Shown piece by piece: positions 1-6,312 of a stretch of DNA of 7,955 nucleotides (the first letter of the stretch is position 1; every line of letters starts with the position of its first letter). Source of the DNA: an uncultured bacterium (GTDB taxonomy: Bacteria; Bdellovibrionota_C; UBA2361; CAKMMH01); assembly GCA_927798255.1 (NCBI GenBank), contig CAKMMH010000077.1:1-7955 (forward strand), in the 5' to 3' direction. Made by a program: the position numbers and the translations under genes. The notes under the pieces are model-generated. The model had not been told where the DNA came from. It worked only from the letters and a program-made list of their open reading frames with translations, and made no database searches.

Positions 1-363
1 TGAACTCTTAGCATATTTTTTCTCTCTAACTTCTTCTTCTGATTTACAATCAACACAAAGTTTAGCCATAGGATTAGCTTCAAGTCTAGCAATAGATATA
101 TCCTCGCCACAATTTTCACATTCACCATATGTACCATCTTCGATTTTTTGAAGAGCATCTTGAATGTCTTGAAGCATATTATGTCCTCTTTGATCACCTT
201 GATACATTGCATCAAGCTCCATTTCAGCAGATGCCATATCTGCCTCATCACCTGATTGAGTATTAGAAATTTCTTGGCCTGCTTTATTATTCTTTGCTTG
301 AATTATTTCATCTCTTTCATCTAATAGTCTTTTTTTGAATTTATCTAAATCTTGTTTTTTCAT
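1..363 (-). CDS. DksA/TraR-family C4 zinc-finger protein (3' end cut off)
   Basis: Minus-strand reading from ATG at 361-363 gives 121 codons with no stop before the left edge, so the C-terminus is missing. Seen: a charged N-terminal coiled-coil-like helix (residues 1-30, KKQDLDKFKKRLLDERDEII), the motif D39-x-x-D42-x-A44, and a complete C4 zinc finger (C82-x2-C85, then C103-x2-C106). Family knowledge: DksA-type proteins insert a coiled coil into the RNA polymerase secondary channel, and the DxxDxA tip motif is what acts on initiation complexes, often with ppGpp. Both motif and finger are intact, so a polymerase-binding regulator is likely. Full DksA versus a shorter TraR/YocK-type relative cannot be decided without the 3' end. 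A GGGG tract lies 10 nt before the ATG, an acceptable Shine-Dalgarno site. It is divergent from the DUF1836 gene. Confidence 0.9.
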   Translation of the reverse strand, partial: MKKQDLDKFKKRLLDERDEIIQAKNNKAGQEISNTQSGDEADMASAEMELDAMYQGDQRGHNMLQDIQDALQKIEDGTYGECENCGEDISIARLEANPMAKLCVDCKSEEEVREKKYAKSS

Positions 364-408
364 AACTTACTAACCCCTTATAAGAAATTTCTGATCAAAA
401 ATATGGTC

Positions 409-436
409 ATTATATTTAAATAACCCTAGAATGCAA
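409..436 (-). promoter_or_regulatory. Probable promoter of the DksA/TraR-like gene
   Basis: On the minus strand a perfect TATAAT (409-414) is preceded by TTGCAT (431-436) with a 16-nt spacer. It would start transcription about 40 nt before the ATG. The -35 match is only partial and the region is very AT-rich, so chance matches are a concern. Position in a divergent intergenic gap is the main support. Confidence 0.5.
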
Positions 437-461
437 TACATAAAATTAAAATTAATACATT

Positions 462-490
462 TTTATAAAAAATAATTAATTAACTATAAT
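462..490 (+). promoter_or_regulatory. Candidate promoter of the DUF1836-RNB pair
   Basis: A perfect TATAAT at 485-490 has a weak -35 (TTTATA, 462-467) at 17 nt spacing. It would give a leader of about 45 nt with no Shine-Dalgarno motif. A second perfect TATAAT at 530-535 sits so close to the ATG at 542 that it would yield a leaderless message. The gap 364-541 holds only these promoter-like signals and those of the divergent gene; I see no other element there. Confidence 0.4.
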
Positions 491-541
491 TTAATAAAAT
501 TAGATATTTTAATATAACAAAAAGTTTCATATAATATTTTT

Positions 542-1078
542 ATGCAAGACGATTTCGAATCAACAAAAATAGCAATAAATTTAGCTAGTTACAGATGTCC
601 TAGATATGACGACTTTCCTAATTTTGGTCTATACGCAAAACAAGTTATAGAATTTCTAGATAAACATCTTTCTATTTTTTTAGTTCCTACAGAAGAAAAA
701 TTATTAACTACAACTATGATTAACAACTATGTAAAACAAAAAATTGTAAGCGCACCTGTGAATAAAAAATATGATCGTGATCAAATAATTCACTTGTTCG
801 TTATAAGTATTTTAAAACAAGTTTTAACTATTTCAGAAATTGCAAAACTACTAAGATTACAGATTAACCAATATGAAACGACTAAAGCTTATAACTTTTT
901 TTGTGAAGAGCTTGAAAATAGTTTGAAAGCAACTTTCTCAACAAGAATTTTTTCTGATAGTTCATACATTTATATTCCTACTCCTTTATCAGAAGCTGCA
1001 AGATCTGCCCTATTATCATTTTCCAATAAAATTTATGTTAAAAAAAATTTATATTGGAGTTATAATAAAGAAAATTAA
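542..1078 (+). CDS. DUF1836 domain protein (putative HTH-like regulator)
   Basis: 178 residues. The sequence around residues 18-102 matches my recollection of the DUF1836 family: RCPRYDDFPNFGLYAKQV, then LTTTMINNYVKQKIVSAPV, then KKYDRDQIIHLFVISILKQ and LTISEIAKLL. The family has no established function that I know of. The 55-102 stretch (NNYVKQK, Y/H before a helix, ISEIAKLL) resembles MerR-type winged-helix DNA-binding segments, so a regulatory or nucleic-acid-binding role is inference. The rest (103-178) is helical with no motif I recognise. The start at 542 is the only ATG after an in-frame stop at 515-517 and lies just before the conserved block; no Shine-Dalgarno sequence precedes it. 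The RNB gene starts 20 nt downstream on the same strand, so co-transcription is likely. DUF1836 is best known from Firmicutes, so transfer or broad distribution is possible. Confidence 0.8.
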   Translation: MQDDFESTKIAINLASYRCPRYDDFPNFGLYAKQVIEFLDKHLSIFLVPTEEKLLTTTMINNYVKQKIVSAPVNKKYDRDQIIHLFVISILKQVLTISEIAKLLRLQINQYETTKAYNFFCEELENSLKATFSTRIFSDSSYIYIPTPLSEAARSALLSFSNKIYVKKNLYWSYNKEN

Positions 1079-1098
1079 ATAATTATAAGAAGTATAAA

Positions 1099-2898
1099 AT
1101 GATAAAACAAATAGAAATTGAAGCTAACGAAACTTCAGCAAACAACTCAAGGCATAACTCATTATTAAATAACGCAACTTATAGTATTCAAAGAAATGTA
1201 TTAATGCTTGATGAGGCAAAAAGAACTGTACCATTAGGTGTAGAAATCTTAGAAAAAGATTTAAATATAACAAACATAAAATTAAAATATGGAGATTTAA
1301 GAATAGTAATCTTTAGAATGTATGTTCCTAAAGAGAAAGAAGCATCTCTTAAAAAATGGGTAAATGATTTTAATAGCAAATTTAATATTCAAGTTATAAT
1401 TCAAAGAGAACAAGGTTATAGTGGTATAATAAGTTTATTTAATAAATATTTTAGTAATAAAGATTTATTAACAACACAAGATATCCCTACACTTAACTTA
1501 ATACAAAGACAATTTTTTGGTACTCCACCAAAAATTACAAAAGAATATATTGAATCAAGAAAAAAAATTAATTCAAAATTACCAGAATTACCAGATATTC
1601 CATTTGTTGCAATAGATGATGAGGGCACACTTGATCCAGAAGACGCAATGTATGTAGAAAAAATTAATAACGATACTTATCAGCTAACCGTGGCTATAGC
1701 TGACATAAGTTACTTAGTTATCCCTAGAGGAAAACTAAAAGATTATGCTATTAATTTAGGATTTACAATATACGGTACATGTACAAGAGTTTCAACACTT
1801 GGTGAATTAATTAATTATGATGAATCACATTTATCAGATAAAGAGCTAACTCCAGCTTGGATATTTAGGTATGAAATCAAAAACGGGAAAAAACCAAAAC
1901 TAATAAAAGAGCCTTTTCTTGCAAAGGTTAAAATACACGAAAAAATTACTCCAGAAGAAATAAGCTTAAATACCTTTAAAAACAAAGAGCAAATTGATTT
2001 ACTTGGATTTGTTGCAAAATGTTTTAGATATCAAAGAACAGGTAGTTTAGAATCTCTTGAAAATATAAGAAGCCATAACGAACATAATCAAGAAGTATAT
2101 AACGCTAACGAAATCATAAGTGAAATTATCATAAAGACTAAGGAATCATTTGCACAATTCTTAAATAAATATAAATCTAAAAAAGCTATTTTTAAGGTTC
2201 AAAAATCATTATCGTTAAAGAAGAAAAGAGATATATTAAAAGAATTAATTAAATTTGGTATAGACCCTTCAAGCGACATATTTAAGTATCCAGATACTCT
2301 AAGTATAGTATTAACACTCTTACAAAATTTAAGTTTTGATGCAAGAATAACAAATAACGAGGAGTCAAAAAAAGCTCAAAAAATTTTAGATGATATTATT
2401 AATACAATTTTTAAACGTTCATATTACGATAATTTAAATAGAGGTCATGCCTTTTTGAATGTTGACTCTTACTGTGATATAAAAGGACGTCTTGCTGCTG
2501 GTATAATAAATCAAATTCAAGCTAGAAATATTTTACATGGAAATGAAAAAAGTTATAACCTAACTGAGATACAAAGAATGACAAAGAAGCTTAATAGACA
2601 AATTAGAACGTATGGTATTAAAAACTATACACTTAGATTTTTAGAGATGTTAACTTCAAAGCTTAGCCTAATTAATAGCGAGTTTTTAGGAAAAGTTACC
2701 AGAATAAAGAATGATAAACTTTTTGTAGATATAGACGGCTTTAAAAGATGGGGATTTATTCCACTAGATACAGTAAAAGACCTAAAACTTTTAAGAAAAA
2801 TAGAAGAATGCCTAGCAAACAACTTAAAAAGCGAAATTGATATAAAATTATTAGGTTATTCTTTAAAAGAACAAAGATTTTTATTTGAAATAATTTAA
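1099..2898 (+). CDS. RNB-domain (RNase II/R-like) protein with altered active site
   Basis: 599 residues. RNB core about 165-480: VAIDDEGTLDPEDAMYVE (170-187) corresponds to the RNase II/R acidic signature, and VAIADISYLVIPRG (198-211) to the usual VAIADVSxYVxxG. An S1-like OB fold closes the protein (about 528-598: GKVTRIKNDKLFVDIDGF, GFIPL). Known: RNase II uses D201, D207, D209, D210 and a conserved HFTSPIRRYxD segment with a catalytic arginine. Seen here: D173, D179, E181 and D182, so the third Asp is Glu. The second motif reads HAFLNVDSYCD (450-460), retaining H, Y and D but losing the TSPIRR residues. Activity may be reduced or lost; it could bind RNA rather than degrade it. Residues 1-165 lack obvious cold-shock domains, and about 44-105 resembles the PSP1/YaaT C-terminal module. 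AAGAAG six nt before the ATG is a fair ribosome site. It probably shares a transcript with the DUF1836 gene. Calling it rnr or rnb would be unjustified. Confidence 0.85.
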   Translation: MIKQIEIEANETSANNSRHNSLLNNATYSIQRNVLMLDEAKRTVPLGVEILEKDLNITNIKLKYGDLRIVIFRMYVPKEKEASLKKWVNDFNSKFNIQVIIQREQGYSGIISLFNKYFSNKDLLTTQDIPTLNLIQRQFFGTPPKITKEYIESRKKINSKLPELPDIPFVAIDDEGTLDPEDAMYVEKINNDTYQLTVAIADISYLVIPRGKLKDYAINLGFTIYGTCTRVSTLGELINYDESHLSDKELTPAWIFRYEIKNGKKPKLIKEPFLAKVKIHEKITPEEISLNTFKNKEQIDLLGFVAKCFRYQRTGSLESLENIRSHNEHNQEVYNANEIISEIIIKTKESFAQFLNKYKSKKAIFKVQKSLSLKKKRDILKELIKFGIDPSSDIFKYPDTLSIVLTLLQNLSFDARITNNEESKKAQKILDDIINTIFKRSYYDNLNRGHAFLNVDSYCDIKGRLAAGIINQIQARNILHGNEKSYNLTEIQRMTKKLNRQIRTYGIKNYTLRFLEMLTSKLSLINSEFLGKVTRIKNDKLFVDIDGFKRWGFIPLDTVKDLKLLRKIEECLANNLKSEIDIKLLGYSLKEQRFLFEII

Positions 2899-3080
2899 GG
2901 ATACCCTGAATAATTCATGATATCCCGCAAGGGATATAACAAAGCGTGCTTGCACGCGGCGCCAGGATGGGGTAAGCGAGCAATATTTCGCCAGAAATAT
3001 TGTGAGTCTATTCCATTATCAAAAAATCCAAAATACACGCAACCCCGTAGGGGGCAACTAATATTTATAAAATATTGCAT
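2899..3080. repeat. GC-rich multi-hairpin intergenic island (REP/MITE-like or structured RNA)
   Basis: This lies between the convergent RNB and reductase genes and starts right after the RNB stop codon. Bases 2941-3060 are 57 of 120 G or C, whereas a comparable 60 bases just upstream (2821-2880) are 11 of 60. Seen: ATATCCC-GCAA-GGGATAT (2920-2937, perfect 7-bp stem, GNRA loop); GCGTGC-TT-GCACGC (2944-2957); GGCGCC (2958-2963); CAATATTT-CGCCAG-AAATATTG (2981-3002, perfect 8-bp stem); CCCC-GTAG-GGGG (3043-3054); AATATTT-ATA-AAATATT (3060-3076). No stem is followed by a T-run, so none is a canonical terminator. No clear terminal inverted repeats or target duplications are visible. A dispersed palindromic repeat family is my preferred reading; a small structured RNA is the alternative. 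Element borders are approximate. Confidence 0.55.
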
Positions 3081-3106
3081 TAATCAATGTTTTCTTATGA
3101 AAAGAA

Positions 3107-4105
3107 TTAAGGTATTAAATTTTTATCACGAGTAATTGTTACTTCTTTTTCCGCAGAGGAATCTATTTTTAAACCATTTATTGATTCATAAATATAATCG
3201 TAAGCATCTCTTAAGCTTTGCTTAAATGATATCTTTTTTTCCCATTGAAGTTCATTCTTTGCTTTGCTTGCATCACCAATGAATAATGGAACATCAGACG
3301 CTCTCATTCTATTATGATCTTCTTTAACTTGGATTTCTTTTGATGAAAAATTAAGTATAATGTCTAAAATTTCTTTAATTTTATGAGGTTCTCCAGAGCA
3401 AAGGTTATATATCCCCTTTCCCTTTTTACTTAATGCATAATAAGCTTTTACAATATCTCTAACATCTGTAAAATCTCTTTGCGCTTCGAGATTTCCAACA
3501 GAAATTGTAGGTTCTATTAAACCTTTTTCAATTTTTGCAATTTGAGTACAAAAATCTGGGACAACAAAGCCTAAATTTTGCTTAGGTCCTATATGATTAA
3601 ATGGTCTTGCAATAACACATTCTAAATAAGGATTTTTAGAATATCTCATAAATTTTAGTGCAACTTCTTCAGCCATTAATTTTGAAACACCATAATTACT
3701 AGCAGGAACACATGGAGTATCTTCTTTTATTGGCATTAAGCTTGAATCAATCTTCCCATAACACTCACTTGAGCTAATTATAATAACTCTTACTTTTTTA
3801 TTTGAATCTTCTGAAGCTTTTAAAATATTATAAACTCCGCCTACATTTACACTTATAGCTAATTGGAAATTATTCTCGCAAACTTTAGGCGCTGCAATTC
3901 CAGCAAGGTGATATATAACATCTACATTATAATTATTTATAACTTCATAACAATTATCATAATTACATACATCAAGAGTCACAAAGGAATCATCTAATTT
4001 TTCATGCTCTAATGAAGTTCTTATAACTTCTTCATTATTATTTATTAAAAGCTCGTATAAATGTTTTGCAACGAAACCACTTGCGCCCGTAATAAGTGAT
4101 GTCAT
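3107..4105 (-). CDS. GDP-4-dehydro-6-deoxy-D-mannose reductase-like SDR epimerase/reductase
   Basis: 332 residues, extended short-chain dehydrogenase/reductase. Seen: N-terminal Rossmann motif GASGFVA (7-13; the last Gly of GxxGxxG is Ala), HLAG (66-69), active-site serines in SSSECYG (111-117), catalytic Y138-GVS-K142, then RPFNHIGP (167-174), DVRD (214-217), YNLCSGE (233-239) and MRASDVPLFIGD (267-278). The RPFNHIGPxQ and RMRxxDVP segments are typical of RMD, which reduces GDP-4-dehydro-6-deoxy-D-mannose to GDP-D-rhamnose for surface glycans. GDP-mannose 4,6-dehydratase and NDP-sugar epimerases are close relatives, so the exact substrate is inference. The last 20 or so residues form a polar tail outside the fold. 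The ATG lies only 25 nt after the tRNA-Leu 3' end and has no good Shine-Dalgarno sequence. No partner sugar-nucleotide genes are in view. It is convergent with the RNB gene. Confidence 0.8.
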   Translation of the reverse strand: MTSLITGASGFVAKHLYELLINNNEEVIRTSLEHEKLDDSFVTLDVCNYDNCYEVINNYNVDVIYHLAGIAAPKVCENNFQLAISVNVGGVYNILKASEDSNKKVRVIIISSSECYGKIDSSLMPIKEDTPCVPASNYGVSKLMAEEVALKFMRYSKNPYLECVIARPFNHIGPKQNLGFVVPDFCTQIAKIEKGLIEPTISVGNLEAQRDFTDVRDIVKAYYALSKKGKGIYNLCSGEPHKIKEILDIILNFSSKEIQVKEDHNRMRASDVPLFIGDASKAKNELQWEKKISFKQSLRDAYDYIYESINGLKIDSSAEKEVTITRDKNLIP

Positions 4106-4130
4106 AATAAATTTTCTTTTATAAATAATA

Positions 4131-4213
4131 TGCCTAGGAAAGGACTTGAACCTTCATAAGATTGCTCTTACTAGCCCCTCAAGCTAGCGTGTCTACCATT
4201 CCACCACCTAGGC
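4131..4213 (-). tRNA. tRNA-Leu, anticodon GAG
   Basis: 83 nt, class II. On the minus strand the acceptor GCCTAGG pairs perfectly with CCTAGGC, followed by discriminator A at 4131. The D-arm has a GTG/CAC stem around a GGTAGA-containing loop. The anticodon stem is CTAGC/GCTAG with loop TTGAGGG, giving anticodon GAG (4178-4180). The variable arm is TAAGA-GCAA-TCTTA, a perfect 5-bp stem typical of leucine tRNAs. The T-arm is GAAGG-TTCAAGT-CCTTT with one G-U pair. The 3' CCA is not encoded and would be added after transcription. It reads CUC/CUU codons. Its 5' end abuts the T-rich tail of the secG terminator-like hairpin, and the reductase gene starts 25 nt after its 3' end. Confidence 0.96.
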
Positions 4214-4258
4214 AAAAAATAAAACATAAAATACTAGGTAAATATTTTTTTCCTAGTA
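4214..4258 (-). terminator. Probable intrinsic terminator after secG
   Basis: On the minus strand TACTAGG (4252-4258) pairs perfectly with CCTAGTA (4232-4238) across a 13-nt A/T loop. A T-rich tail (TTTTATGTTTTATTTTTT, 4214-4231) follows and reaches the tRNA 5' end. The 7-bp stem is modest, so termination may be partial, which would let the tRNA be read from upstream. No convincing separate tRNA promoter is visible; TATTAT boxes at 4260-4268 lack a -35 partner. Confidence 0.6.
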
Positions 4259-4276
4259 CATAATAATAAAAACTTA

Positions 4277-4717
4277 TTATTTTGTTTCAGCTTTAGCATT
4301 ATTTACAGTATCATTATCTGCTTTATTAGCTACTTTATTAGCCTCATTATTTACAGATTCATCTAATATATCGATATTATTCTTATTGGTATCATCTGTA
4401 TTAACTTTATCCAAAACTGAACCTTCTAATTTGTCTTGATTATTTGCTTGTGTTGTTACAGTTGCTTTATTTGCAAAAGTAGAATCTTTTGCTTGATAAA
4501 TATAAGTTCTAACTAATAAAATTGATGTAATCATAAAGATAATAGCTAGAGCTGTGGTTATTTTACCAACATTATCGATACTATTAGTTCCGAAAACTGA
4601 ATTAGAATTTCCAAATACTGCACCTAAGTCTGCACCTTTACCTTGTTGTAATAAAACTAAAAAGATCAAAGCTAAACATAAAAGAACATGAACAATAATT
4701 AGAAATGTTATTAACAC
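4277..4717 (-). CDS. secG: SecG, preprotein translocase subunit with extended hydrophilic tail
   Basis: 146 residues. Seen: first membrane segment about 2-23, then the SecG signature LLQQGKGADLGAVFG (22-36) with NSVFG after it, and a second membrane segment about 52-70. SecG joins SecY and SecE in the plasma-membrane channel and assists SecA-driven export. The core matches the usual length of about 75-80 residues. Residues 71-146 are an added polar tail rich in Asn, Asp, Lys, Thr and Ala, with repeated NEANK/VANKADN-like runs, probably disordered. The start is GTG (4715-4717), supported by AAGGGAG at 4726-4732 with GGAG 8 nt upstream, and by the first membrane helix beginning at residue 2. 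It sits between two terminator-like hairpins, so it is probably transcribed alone; its promoter should lie in 4733-4772 but I see no convincing one. Confidence 0.92.
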   Translation of the reverse strand: MLITFLIIVHVLLCLALIFLVLLQQGKGADLGAVFGNSNSVFGTNSIDNVGKITTALAIIFMITSILLVRTYIYQAKDSTFANKATVTTQANNQDKLEGSVLDKVNTDDTNKNNIDILDESVNNEANKVANKADNDTVNNAKAETK

Positions 4718-4772
4718 AGAAATTTCTCCCTTAAAAATTGATTACGATATACATAAATCTTTTTTATTAAAT

Positions 4773-4813
4773 AAAAAAAGTCACTTACAGAATAACATTC
4801 TACTAAATGACTT
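4773..4813 (-). terminator. Strong intrinsic terminator of the tyrS-asnS unit
   Basis: Minus-strand hairpin: AAGTCATTTA pairs with TAAGTGACTT (10 bp with one G-U), a small asymmetric internal loop follows, then AGAAT pairs with ATTCT around loop GTT. The outer stem runs directly into a run of seven T (4773-4779, two of them paired). It lies about 70 nt after the asnS stop and before secG, the right place to end the synthetase transcript. A weaker hairpin at 4851-4871 (CCTT...AAGG) lies between it and asnS. Confidence 0.8.
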
Positions 4814-4880
4814 CTTTTATTGCAAGTATTTGAAAAAATTAGTAACCGTTCCTTACTTATTATAAGAAAGGCTATAAAAA

Positions 4881-6278
4881 TTAATAAATATGCTTGTAAG
4901 TCCTTGGAAATTGTATAACATCACGGATGTTACTAACCCCAGTTGCGTACATTACAAGTCTATCAAATCCAAGACCAAAACCGCTATGCTGCACAGTTCC
5001 AAAACGTCTTGTATCAAGATATTTAGTATAATCTTCTATATTCATATTTCTAACCTTGATAGCTTGCTCTAATTTTGCTAAATCAGTTTCTCTTTCACTA
5101 CAACCTATTATCTCACCAATTCCTGGCACTAATAAATCAGTTGCCGCAACTGTTTTTCCATCAGGATTTTGTTTCATATAAAACGCTTTTATATCCTTTG
5201 GAAAATTAATTAAAAAAACTGGTTTTTTATGAACGACCTCGGTTAAATATCTTTCATGTTCTGTTTGAAGATCAATTCCCCAAGATACAGGATACTCAAA
5301 TTTTTGACCTGAATTTTTCAAAACTTCTATTGCATCTGTGTAATCAACTATAGCAAATGAACTATTAATTACATGATGAAGTTTATCAATTAATCCCTTC
5401 TCCACGAATTTATCAAAAAACTCAAGTTCTTCTTTACAGTTGTTAACAGCATCGTTAAGAATATATTTTATGAAGTCCTCAGCAATAGCGATAATTTCTT
5501 TTAAATCGACAAAGCAAACCTCTGGCTCAACGTGCCAGAACTCTGCAACATGTTTTGGTGTGTCACTATGTTCTGCTCTAAATGAAGGGCCAAAAGTATA
5601 AATTTTACCAAGTCCTCCAAGGGCTGCCATCTCGCCTTCTAGCTGACAAGAAACTGAAAGCCCAGCTTTACAAGTAAAATAATCACTAGCATTATATTCT
5701 TCTTCTGATTTACTAGTAGCATTCCAAGGCTTTGTAGTAAGCCTAAACATCTCCCCTGCTCCCTCGCAGTCACTGTTTGTTATAATAGGAGCTTGAAGAT
5801 ATTTATATCCTCTTTCACTAAAATAAGTATGAATTGCATAAGCCAATCTAGCTCTTACAGATAGTACCGACTTAAAAAAGTTTGTTCTAGTTCTTAAATG
5901 AGGAATTGTCCTTAAAAATTCCATACTAGTTTTTTTCTTTTGAAGTGGATATTCTAAAGGGCATTCTCCTAACACTTTTAAATCACTAATTTCAAGCTCT
6001 ATAATGTTTCTTTCTGATGCTACAATGGTACCTTGAGCGTATAGAGAAGTACCAATTGATAAAGCAGGTTTAATTTTATCCTTATATTCATCTTGAGAAT
6101 AACTATCGGCGTTAATTGTTAGTTGTAAGTTTCTAAGAGAAGTTGTACCGTCATTTAATTGAATAAATGTCATAGGTTTAACTTCTGAGCTTGTTCTAAC
6201 CCAACCGCAAACTTTTACATTTTTTCCAATAAACTTTTTAGGATCTTTAAATAGATCTAAAATATCTGTATGTTCCAT
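4881..6278 (-). CDS. asnS: Asparaginyl-tRNA synthetase
   Basis: 465 residues, normal for bacterial AsnRS. It charges tRNA-Asn with asparagine in the cytoplasm. Seen: N-terminal OB-fold anticodon-binding domain (about 18-103, GKNVKVCGWVRTSSEVKPM, then FIQLNDGT), motif-1 region from about 120 (FLRTIPHLRTRTNFF), motif 2 FRAEHSDTPKHVAEFW followed by EPE (223-243), and motif 3 GFGLGFDRLVMYATG (433-447) with IRDVIQFPR. SFRAEHSDTPKH with AEFW separates it from AspRS. The usual VSGQL is VSCQL here (residues 209-213), a small oddity. AAGG six nt before the ATG is the ribosome site. It starts 34 nt after the tyrS stop with no terminator between, so the two synthetase genes are probably one operon. Presence of AsnRS argues against sole reliance on the Asp-tRNA-Asn amidation route. 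Confidence 0.96.
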   Translation of the reverse strand: MEHTDILDLFKDPKKFIGKNVKVCGWVRTSSEVKPMTFIQLNDGTTSLRNLQLTINADSYSQDEYKDKIKPALSIGTSLYAQGTIVASERNIIELEISDLKVLGECPLEYPLQKKKTSMEFLRTIPHLRTRTNFFKSVLSVRARLAYAIHTYFSERGYKYLQAPIITNSDCEGAGEMFRLTTKPWNATSKSEEEYNASDYFTCKAGLSVSCQLEGEMAALGGLGKIYTFGPSFRAEHSDTPKHVAEFWHVEPEVCFVDLKEIIAIAEDFIKYILNDAVNNCKEELEFFDKFVEKGLIDKLHHVINSSFAIVDYTDAIEVLKNSGQKFEYPVSWGIDLQTEHERYLTEVVHKKPVFLINFPKDIKAFYMKQNPDGKTVAATDLLVPGIGEIIGCSERETDLAKLEQAIKVRNMNIEDYTKYLDTRRFGTVQHSGFGLGFDRLVMYATGVSNIRDVIQFPRTYKHIY

Positions 6279-6312
6279 ATATTACCTTAAAATAATAAAA
6301 AAATAGTGATTA

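Noticed and set aside
1188..1628. Antisense open frames inside the RNB gene (also 2625-2822)
   Set aside because: Shadow frames opposite a convincing RNB protein, with low-complexity Ser/Phe/Leu translations and no start signals.
2895..3080. Minus-strand open frame of 61 codons over the same island
   Set aside because: It overlaps the same hairpins, has no ribosome site and no recognisable domain. Both strands being open reflects the high GC and lack of TAA/TAG, not coding.
2899..3080. CRISPR array, riboswitch or attC site as explanation of the island
   Set aside because: No regularly spaced direct repeats, it follows rather than precedes a gene on the plus strand, and no integrase core-site pair or recognisable aptamer motif is seen.
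3078..3103. Short stems (CATT/AATG, TTTTC/GAAAA) as terminators for the convergent genes
   Set aside because: Only 4-5 bp, A/T-rich, and expected by chance in this composition.
2917..3135. Plus-strand open frame of 72 codons across the GC-rich island
   Set aside because: No ribosome-binding site, composition dominated by palindromes, and it runs into the 3' end of the convergent reductase gene. It resembles no protein I know; better explained as a repeat element lacking stops by chance.
4851..4871. Hairpin CCTT...AAGG just after asnS as a terminator
   Set aside because: The stem has a mismatch and no T-run directly follows on the minus strand. The hairpin at 4773-4813 is a far better terminator.
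4890..5072. Plus-strand open frame opposite the end of asnS
   Set aside because: Lies wholly inside the well-supported AsnRS C-terminal catalytic region on the other strand.
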